A DNA stretch of 64,000 nt from Ogataea parapolymorpha DL-1. Taxonomy: Eukaryota; Ascomycota; Pichiomycetes; Pichiales; Pichiaceae. The stretch covers positions 233,311 through 297,310 of the forward strand of contig NC_027866.1 in the NCBI RefSeq assembly GCF_000187245.1, in the 5' to 3' direction. Below, in pieces: positions 58,754 to 64,000 of this stretch (its first letter is position 1; the number at the start of each line of letters is the position of its first letter). A model generated the notes under the pieces. That model saw only the letters and a program-made list of their open reading frames with translations. It ran no database searches and was not told where the DNA came from. The translations under genes were made by a program, and so were the position numbers.

Positions 58754-59539
58754 TTAACTTTTACCTGCTTCTTGGACCAAATCCAAGAATTTTTCTTTCG
58801 ACATCTCATTGACGAGTTCCTTCTTCTTTGTTTGTCCGACTCCTTTGATGGAATCAATCTCTTTGCTGGTCTCCGTTTGGGTCGCCAGAATGGCATTGAA
58901 AAGTTTAATTACACCCCTCTGAGCAACTTTTCGATAACGCTTCTCCCTCTCTAGTGTCTGTCTGGCGAGCGAGTCATCAGTAGGAAGCAAGTTTTTCACT
59001 CTGTTGGAAGTGAGCTTGGCTTTTCTCTCTGCGAGAAGTTGCCTTTTGGCTTTGAGCTCTAGTTTCTCGCTTTCTAGTTTTTTTAGCTGTGACTTGGATC
59101 TAGCCAAAATTGGATCTTTACGGTTGTGGGCCTTCAATTTAGAATCTAGAAGAGCATTAATGGCCTTGGAAAATGACTCAGAACCATCGCTTTTGTTCTT
59201 CTTTTTGCCTGGAAGTGTTGGGAGCTCCTCATCATCTGAGTCGTCATTATCCGATTGAATAGAGTAGTCCGTTTGCGGTTCATCGTCACTATCCTCACCT
59301 ATTTCTTGGTCGCTCCTAAGGGAATCGCTTTCACTGGTGGAATTACTTTCATCGTCGCTTCCTACACTTTGTTCGTTGTGATCATTCTCACTTTCCCCCT
59401 CAATTTCGCTATCGGTCTCGAGTTCATCGTCACTTGTTTGCACCTTTCTTTTGAGGGACTCTTTCAAAAGAGCGCTTCTGGATGCTTTGGATATTCCCAC
59501 AGCCACCTTCTGCCTCTTGAGATCCACCTTTGTCGTCAT
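58754..59539 (-). CDS. RRP15: Pre-60S ribosome biogenesis factor Rrp15
   Basis: The 261-residue product (250 in S. cerevisiae) has a basic N-terminus, then a long acidic Ser/Asp/Glu tract (residues about 35-105). The conserved Rrp15 domain follows: SFSKAINALLDSKLKAHNRK, LPTDDSLARQTLEREKRYRK and AQRGVIKLFNAILATQ. Rrp15 is nucleolar and needed for early 27S pre-rRNA processing. It is convergent with AIM41 (28 bases between stops) and divergent from GCN4 over 1.1 kb. Confidence 0.93.
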   Translation of the reverse strand: MTTKVDLKRQKVAVGISKASRSALLKESLKRKVQTSDDELETDSEIEGESENDHNEQSVGSDDESNSTSESDSLRSDQEIGEDSDDEPQTDYSIQSDNDDSDDEELPTLPGKKKNKSDGSESFSKAINALLDSKLKAHNRKDPILARSKSQLKKLESEKLELKAKRQLLAERKAKLTSNRVKNLLPTDDSLARQTLEREKRYRKVAQRGVIKLFNAILATQTETSKEIDSIKGVGQTKKKELVNEMSKEKFLDLVQEAGKS

Positions 59540-60414
59540 TGGGATTTTCTATCAAGGACTTTTTTAAAAAAATTCAAATAAATTTTTTTGTCAAGTGTAA
59601 GGATGTACTGGTATTTGGTGGCTATCAGGAATTGAGAGCGTATGTCGGTTGCTTTGTATTTGTTGTTGACTGAACCTGCTAATTATTCGGCCCTAAAGCA
59701 TGACTCGCACAGAAATGAAGAATGGGGATGAGCTTTGATCAATTACAAGATTGCAGTGAACTTGTATTACTTGGCAGTAACTCCTGCAATTATGGCTCAC
59801 TTCAGCAGTAAACTGTAAGCTTAGAAAACTCTTATGGCTCACACCCAAACTTCAGCTAGAGTTGACCTCCATTTGAATCTGATTGTGGAAAAGTTGTTGT
59901 AACCCAATTCCTATGAATTTGATTCTTCGAACACGCTTATCGTTTATGCGCCACAACGGGGGCTGGTAACCGATTAGTAAAATTGGGCTATCTGAAAAGG
60001 TTTAGGTCCGCTAAAAATGAGTCACTTTTAAAATCCTAAATAGGCAATTGTGCGAATCAAAGGTCGTCCGGGTTTCGGCAAGTTAACGAGCCTGACTGTC
60101 GGCGACATAACCAGACTCATGGCCATATTGTACCTGGTAGGTGGATATGATCCGAAGCGAGCTCCACTTTGTTTTCAATGCTTGATGCTGTTTCTCAGTT
60201 GAAATTCACAGATTTCCGGTCCGATAGCGGCAAGTTGATATAAATTGATTTTTCCACAACTTCTAATATTTAAAGGAGTCATCTCCCGCTGAAAATTTTT
60301 TCACGTATACTTTCTCTCAAAAGACACACCATATACACAACCAGCTATTAAAAGATTATTTTGTTATTTGCCATTCCGTTAGTGTTAGTTTGAATTATCA
60401 GTGAATCATTCAAT

Positions 60415-60426
60415 ATGTGTGCCTAA
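60415..60426 (+). promoter_or_regulatory. GCN4 uORF1 (Met-Cys-Ala)
   Basis: ATG TGT GCC TAA, three codons, 238 bases before the GCN4 start. Its length and position match the reinitiation-permissive uORF1 of S. cerevisiae GCN4 (Met-Ala-Cys), and the following sequence is AT-rich, which favours resumed scanning. Confidence 0.65.
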
Positions 60427-60467
60427 ATTTATATCCTTTTAAGGTTATAATTTCTAGATTGTTCAGT

Positions 60468-60482
60468 ATGTTAGACAATTAA
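60468..60482 (+). promoter_or_regulatory. GCN4 uORF2 (four codons)
   Basis: ATG TTA GAC AAT TAA, with stop 182 bases before the GCN4 start. It is 41 bases after the uORF1 stop, too near for most ribosomes to have regained a ternary complex. Confidence 0.6.
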
Positions 60483-60561
60483 AGAAACGAGAGAGAAAGT
60501 ACATTTCAGAGACTTAAGTTTCGTTCGAGTTTATCTCAACCCATCCCCCAATTAGATCAAT

Positions 60562-60573
60562 ATGTTAAAGTGA
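60562..60573 (+). promoter_or_regulatory. GCN4 uORF3 (three codons)
   Basis: ATG TTA AAG TGA, with stop 91 bases before the GCN4 start. It resembles the inhibitory downstream uORFs of S. cerevisiae in position. Confidence 0.6.
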
Positions 60574-60597
60574 ACCATAGATTTCCCACCGTCCATC

Positions 60598-60615
60598 ATG
60601 GCGTGTCGTTGTTAA
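60598..60615 (+). promoter_or_regulatory. GCN4 uORF4 (five codons)
   Basis: ATG GCG TGT CGT TGT TAA, with the stop only 49 bases before the GCN4 ATG, so reinitiation after it should fail. Its start context (CATCATGG) is better than those of uORF2 and 3. It is the best candidate for the main barrier under amino-acid sufficiency. Confidence 0.62.
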
Positions 60616-60664
60616 CCAACTTATTTGAGAAAGATAAGATAAAATAGAATCACCATATATCATC

Positions 60665-61336
60665 ATGTTGTTAGGAGAATCAGTTTTCAGTGCTTTTGCA
60701 GAGCCCCCATCGGCTAAACCAGTCGACCTCGATGAATTGCTCTTCGATACGAGGGGTTCTCATTTTGATGATCACAATGCTGATCAGGCTCTACGTTCCA
60801 ATACGGGCCTTACGATTTCACCTTTTGAAATCCATTCCTCTGTTATCGATTCCATTTTTGAGGATCCAGATGCTCAAGCAGCTCCAATGTTCGAGCCAAG
60901 AGAGGATTCTTCCTCTTGGGAGCCACTTTTCAAGGAAGAAGATGATCTCATCCAGTTAGCTGTCGAGTCCACTCCTGCTATTAAAGAGGAGATTTTGCCT
61001 AAGACATCGGTGACCTCACCTTTGACAGACATGGAAGAGTCTACCCGTTCGGCTTCTTGTACTAGCGAGGCTTCCACGCCTAAGAAAGATCGCTTTGGAT
61101 GTACTCCTTACACTAGAAAGAAGAGGGCTCTTCCACTAGAACCTGTTGTTCCTGAAGGTGCTGATGCTGTCGCTATCAAGAGGGCTAAGAACACTGAAGC
61201 TGCTAGAAGGTCTCGTGCTCGTAAAATGGAAAGAATGTCTCAGCTTGAGGATAAGTGTGAGTCGTTGATGCAAGAAAACGAGTCTTTGAGATCAGAAGTT
61301 GCTCGTCTCAAGGATCTTCTGCAGCGGTCTTCGTAA
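60665..61336 (+). CDS. GCN4: bZIP transcription factor Gcn4
   Basis: The 223-residue product (281 in S. cerevisiae) ends in a bZIP: the basic region from residue 172 (KRAKNTEAARRSRARKM) and leucines at 194, 201, 208 and 215 in perfect heptads, with the Gcn4-type start VAIKRAKNTEAARRSRARK. Upstream are acidic, hydrophobic-studded segments (SVIDSIFEDPD, WEPLFKEEDD) suited to activation and a PEST-like stretch with TSPLTD and STPKK. The mRNA leader has four short uORFs. Gcn4 activates amino-acid biosynthesis genes when eIF2 is phosphorylated by Gcn2. Confidence 0.94.
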   Translation: MLLGESVFSAFAEPPSAKPVDLDELLFDTRGSHFDDHNADQALRSNTGLTISPFEIHSSVIDSIFEDPDAQAAPMFEPREDSSSWEPLFKEEDDLIQLAVESTPAIKEEILPKTSVTSPLTDMEESTRSASCTSEASTPKKDRFGCTPYTRKKRALPLEPVVPEGADAVAIKRAKNTEAARRSRARKMERMSQLEDKCESLMQENESLRSEVARLKDLLQRSS

Positions 61337-61593
61337 AGTTTGTTTAGTTTTGTTTAAGATTAAGCTGAATATCAGAAAACTTCAGTGACATACTAAAGCT
61401 TTTGTAAGGTGCGTGTTGACATGCTGTCATTGGGCTCATTAAAGGCTGATAAGTACAAGGATCCTACCCAACTCAGTCGGCATAAAAGGGAGGGGAGAGG
61501 ACGATGAAATGAGAACATGCCAAAAAAAGCGACAAAAAATTATAGGAATTTGTTCTACTTGAACCTATCACATAAGAAGTCGACAAGGAAGTT

Positions 61594-61665
61594 GGGAGAT
61601 TAGTGTAGTGGTCATCATTCCTGCCTTCCAAGCAGGCGACATGGGTTCGAATCCCGTATCTCTCA
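61594..61665 (+). tRNA. tRNA-Gly(UCC), copy 1
   Basis: A 72-nt cloverleaf with acceptor GGGAGAT/ATCTCTC and discriminator A. The anticodon stem CCTGC/GCAGG holds loop CTTCCAA with anticodon TCC at 61627-61629. The T arm is TGGGTTCGAATCCCG. It closely parallels S. cerevisiae tRNA-Gly(UCC). A T7 Pol III terminator lies at about 61684. No intron. Confidence 0.96.
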
Positions 61666-61754
61666 AATCTCAACTTTCAAATTATTTTTTTGATTCTGCC
61701 AATTATAAAACTGTGGCAATTGAAAAGCCTGGGAGCGCGGTCGCAGGTGGTGTA

Positions 61755-61826
61755 GGGAGATTAGTGTAGTGGTTATCATTCCTGCCTTCCAAGCAGGCGA
61801 CATGGGTTCGAATCCCGTATCTCTCA
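61755..61826 (+). tRNA. tRNA-Gly(UCC), copy 2
   Basis: The same 72-nt tRNA, identical to copy 1 except for one base in the D loop (GGTTAT in place of GGTCAT). The anticodon TCC is at 61788-61790. A T5 terminator lies at about 61854. The two copies are 161 bases apart, in the same direction, with unrelated flanks, so gene conversion or recent duplication of the tRNA alone is likely. Confidence 0.96.
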
Positions 61827-62049
61827 ATTCCCTGCATCCTATATTTTTGACGCTCGCGAAGGGGGGAGCTATTTTCCATAACCACTTTAAGAAATTATCT
61901 GACTCAAGACAGTAAAATATCTTTTAATTGGACGTTTCGGTTATGTCAAGAGAGCAGTAATTGATGCTTTCCAAGAGAATCGAAATAATTATTTGATGTT
62001 TTGTGATAAAGAAGTAATAAGCAAAAAAAGACTCAAGTATCAAAAAATA

Positions 62050-62133
62050 TGCATACAGCAGGGTTCGAACCTGCGTCCCATCACTGAGAATAGAACTTGA
62101 GTCTACCGCCTTGGACCACTCGGCCATGTATGC
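62050..62133 (-). tRNA. tRNA-Leu(CAA), no intron
   Basis: An 84-nt type II tRNA. Acceptor stem GCATACA/TGTATGC with discriminator A; anticodon stem GTAGA/TCTAT with loop CTCAAGT, so anticodon CAA at 62097-62099; a variable arm CTCA/TGGG with a four-base loop; and T stem GCAGG/CCTGC with a TTCGAAC loop. D-arm GGCCGAGTGGTCCAAGGC is leucine-like. A T6 terminator follows at 62042-62047. The anticodon loop is closed without an insertion, unlike S. cerevisiae tRNA-Leu(CAA), which carries an intron. Confidence 0.92.
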
Positions 62134-62787
62134 CAATTTGAGTTATAAATCGGGATTAGTAGCTATGTATGTTATCTATTGTAGGGCTACATATTTGTTT
62201 CGATAGGCGGCGTTGTCCTCGTGTGTAGGGAACCTCTCTTTCTCAATGTGTCTTCGCATTTTCGTTCAACCCTAACTTATTCCTGAAGAACGATAAGGAT
62301 GCATTTCAAATATTTGTCATAATTTATTGATCACTTGTCACCGGTTCTTCACTGTCCGCTCTATGTCTTGATCGGATACCATACACTTTAGAAGGAGCCA
62401 CTGAAACCCGTTACTTGATATGCTAAAATTCAATATATTGCAGTACAGCTCCTCTGAAAGTTATGGCAGAGGTGAAGATAATAGTCCATAATATTTCATA
62501 TCAAGGGGACCATGGTTTTCGTAGTACATTACTATAGCAAACTAGTAATTCTTGCATGTTTTACATGAATTTTATTTATTCAATTGAGTATATCCTCGAC
62601 GGAGCATTTCTAATTCTTTTGCTTGTACACTAATCTACAATTGACTAAACGAATTCTGTCTTGAGTCAAGGATTTGTTGTGTTGCAAGTTGATGGACTAT
62701 AAATTTCACGATACTTCAGTATTTGAGCATTATTATACACTGACCAAAACTTATCGTTTGACCTGCCAGCCCTATTGTGTGTCATAA
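62134..62787. other. AT-rich spacer after tRNA-Leu
   Basis: About 650 bases with no convincing gene. I looked for LTR-like ends and tandem repeats beside the tRNA genes and saw none. It holds the 3' flank of the small secreted-protein gene. Confidence 0.5.
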
Positions 62788-63075
62788 TTACACCGGAGTC
62801 GGCGATTGCATTGAAGCAGGCAAATCAGCACTCGATTCATTGAACAGAATGGCCCTTTTTTGTCTAGCATATTCTCTTTTTTCTTCTTGAGATAAATTGG
62901 CCAGCCTTCTGGACGTGTCTGCGTCTGGTATCGACTCAAAAAAGCCTGGAGAAACTTCTCTTATACTATCATAATTATATTCAATGCCTCCAATATTGAA
63001 TGAGGTACTAGCAGAACAATAAGCAATAGCGTAGGAGATGAAAGAAGCAAATACAATCCCTAAAATTGATACCAT
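62788..63075 (-). CDS. Small secreted precursor with possible Kex2 sites
   Basis: The 95-residue frame starts at an ATG at 63075. Residues 1-19 are a good signal peptide (MVSILGIVFASFISYAIAY). The rest is hydrophilic, and has dibasic pairs at KR 66-67 and KR 73-74 (also RR 56-57), as recognised by Kex2. Cleavage after KR74 would release the last 21 residues. There is one cysteine near the signal cut and no hydrophobic C-terminus, so it is secreted rather than GPI-anchored. The family is not recognised. A decayed copy lies 0.9 kb away in the same direction. A peptide hormone, toxin-like or effector peptide is only one possibility. Confidence 0.6.
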   Translation of the reverse strand: MVSILGIVFASFISYAIAYCSASTSFNIGGIEYNYDSIREVSPGFFESIPDADTSRRLANLSQEEKREYARQKRAILFNESSADLPASMQSPTPV

Positions 63076-63685
63076 GATGCAACAAAGTTTTAAAGTTTGT
63101 GGATTGTTTATACTTAATGTAGGTTTAAATAGCGGTTTTATAAAAGTACTGTTGCATGGAGATATTTTCTACAGCCGTCGTGTATATCAGAATAACCGAA
63201 CGAATCCGGGTACGTCAATGGATGACAGATATCGGTGATCGATATTCTTTAAATATATGCAATATGACAAAATTGTACCTTAAGATTTTGTATGCAAAGT
63301 TTCTAACCAATCGGGTATATACAAACCAAATGTGGGCTATACGTGGTTTGGTTACAAAGGGTATCAAAGATACTTGCTACTAGGAACCTTTATCACAACT
63401 CGACGAAAGATGATGCATAGTGTATATTTTATGTGTAAAGTAATGTGAGTTAATGATACAAGTTGTTCTTGTAACCATAAAAATGAGCGATCAAGCTTAT
63501 TCAATTAGTCAGTCAAACCGTTCGGAGCTTTGCAGGTCTCCACAGGTGCAATAATAACAAACTGGGGTGGTATGCGCATTGTAGAAACCCTCAAAAAGGC
63601 CCCATCCTGTACATTCTGCCATGTAATTTTCATCGCTATAGGTCGCCAAGTATTGCGTAGCATATCTTTTTTCAGCTTTAAAGGG
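63076..63685. other. AT-rich spacer between the secreted-precursor gene and its decayed copy
   Basis: About 610 bases without a recognised gene. It contains the promoter of the minus-strand gene, including a TTATAAAA-like stretch at about 63138 in the plus sequence. No tRNA or LTR is visible. Confidence 0.45.
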
Positions 63686-63830
63686 ACCGGCGATTGCAAT
63701 GAAGAAGGCAAGTCAGCACTTGTTTCATTGAACAGAATAAACCCTTTTTAGTCTAGCATATTATCTCTTTTCTTCCTGAGATAATTTGACCAGCGTTCTG
63801 GATGTGTCTGCGTCTTCTGCTATCGACTCA
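63686..63830 (-). pseudogene. Decayed partial copy of the small secreted-precursor gene
   Basis: About 145 bases are clearly related to 62799-62938, in the same orientation, and cover the C-terminal half of the precursor. The copy has a nonsense change (the codon for Glu in KREYA is TAA) and a one-base insertion a few codons later that shifts the frame; the last codons then return to similarity (LPSSLQSPVP) without the original stop. The 5' half, including the signal peptide, has no recognisable counterpart. It is a dead fragment, described as found. Confidence 0.8.
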
Positions 63831-64000
63831 AGTGTGCTTTAGTTTATGTTCGTTTCCGGTCATGATGGATTGTAGTAATCGCGATGTATTAAACTGTACC
63901 TCCCTCGTAGAGAAAAAACAATAATTGTACTGATCCTCCTTTTTCCCCAAGACTCCGCTCGATCCATATCTCAGTGAAGACGAAAAAACCTCTCTTACAT
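63831..64000. other. AT-rich window end
   Basis: 170 bases with no gene or RNA recognised. No telomeric repeat is present at the window end. Confidence 0.5.

Larger units (their letters stand above)
59540..60664. promoter_or_regulatory. Divergent RRP15/GCN4 spacer: promoter and long GCN4 leader
   Basis: About 1.1 kb. A perfect Gcn4-type site TGAGTCA lies at 60018-60024. A GATATAAAT element near 60236-60244 is a plausible TATA box for GCN4, which would place the mRNA start around 60300 and give a leader of about 350 bases. The leader contains four very short uORFs (listed individually). Three or more further ATGs lie upstream of the probable start and would not be transcribed. The site could permit autoregulation or serve RRP15. 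Confidence 0.6.

Noticed and set aside
61400..62140. LTR or transposon insertion near the tRNA cluster
   Set aside because: Yeast Ty elements often lie near tRNA genes, but I saw no TG...CA-bounded repeats, no target-site duplications and no integrase or RT fragments.
1..64000. CRISPR arrays, prophage, bacterial operons or ribosome-binding sites
   Set aside because: The sequence is eukaryotic nuclear DNA; no regularly spaced repeats or Shine-Dalgarno-led operons occur.
63831..64000. Telomere at the right end
   Set aside because: No tandem G-rich or C-rich short repeat is present in the last bases.

Overview
The window is a stretch of nuclear genome from a budding yeast (Saccharomycotina). 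It is compact and mostly intron-poor, and its genes match the classical yeast families: SRB8, HDA3, RUD3, GCN4, PUF3, KAR3, PRP4, AOS1, FRS1, SEC4, TMA22, THO1, TAZ1, FCF2 and RRP15. CTG codons stand at conserved leucine positions, for example in SEC4 and RPL22, so this is not a CUG-Ser or CUG-Ala yeast. The adjacent RPL22 and MIL1 genes, the sugar-alcohol gene cluster and the GC-rich coding sequence would suit a Pichiaceae/Ogataea-type methylotroph. That placement is inference, not proof.

Layout. 1-13 kb: the end of a helical-repeat gene, a monocarboxylate-type transporter, mitoribosomal MRPL37, a divergent D-lactate-dehydrogenase-like protein, RPL22 (one 159-nt intron), MIL1, FRS1, SEC4, a hairpin-rich spacer, a BMT6-like methyltransferase and a GPI protein carrying a CBM1 cellulose-binding domain. 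13-28 kb: a small serine-rich gene, SRB8/MED12, HSV2, a DHA2 drug transporter, a PET54-like gene, PUF3, FCF2, an unknown gene and a GATA factor. 28-33 kb: a sugar-alcohol cluster with an NAD xylitol/sorbitol dehydrogenase, two SOU1-like reductases and a sugar permease, all with TATA boxes. 33-52 kb: a two-intron secreted Cys-rich gene, a VHR-type regulator, an RRM protein, THO1, TMA22, TAZ1, a mitochondrial helical-repeat protein, KAR3, ICL1, PRP4, AOS1, HDA3 and a small cell-wall protein. 52-64 kb: GAB1, RUD3, PIC2, a cytochrome b5, AIM41, RRP15 and GCN4 with four upstream ORFs, then two tRNA-Gly, one tRNA-Leu, a small secreted precursor and a decayed copy of it. The sequence becomes visibly AT-richer and the spacers longer from about 52 kb onward.

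Two observations stand out. First, several introns are extremely short (31, 33, 33 and 41 nt). They have GTAAGT/GTATGT/GTGAGT donors, CTAAC/CTAAT branch sites and only a few bases between branch point and acceptor. The AOS1 case is fixed by protein homology across the junction. Second, GCN4 has four tiny uORFs in its leader, which mirrors the S. cerevisiae translational switch.

How the genes may work together: the 28-33 kb cluster can be read as uptake plus the route L-sorbose to D-sorbitol to D-fructose, or the pentitol equivalents. ICL1, PIC2, TAZ1, AIM41, MRPL37 and the PET54-like and repeat proteins are ordinary carbon-metabolism and mitochondrial genes with no evident shared operation. 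All identifications rest on reading translated sequence and recalled family features; no search was run.
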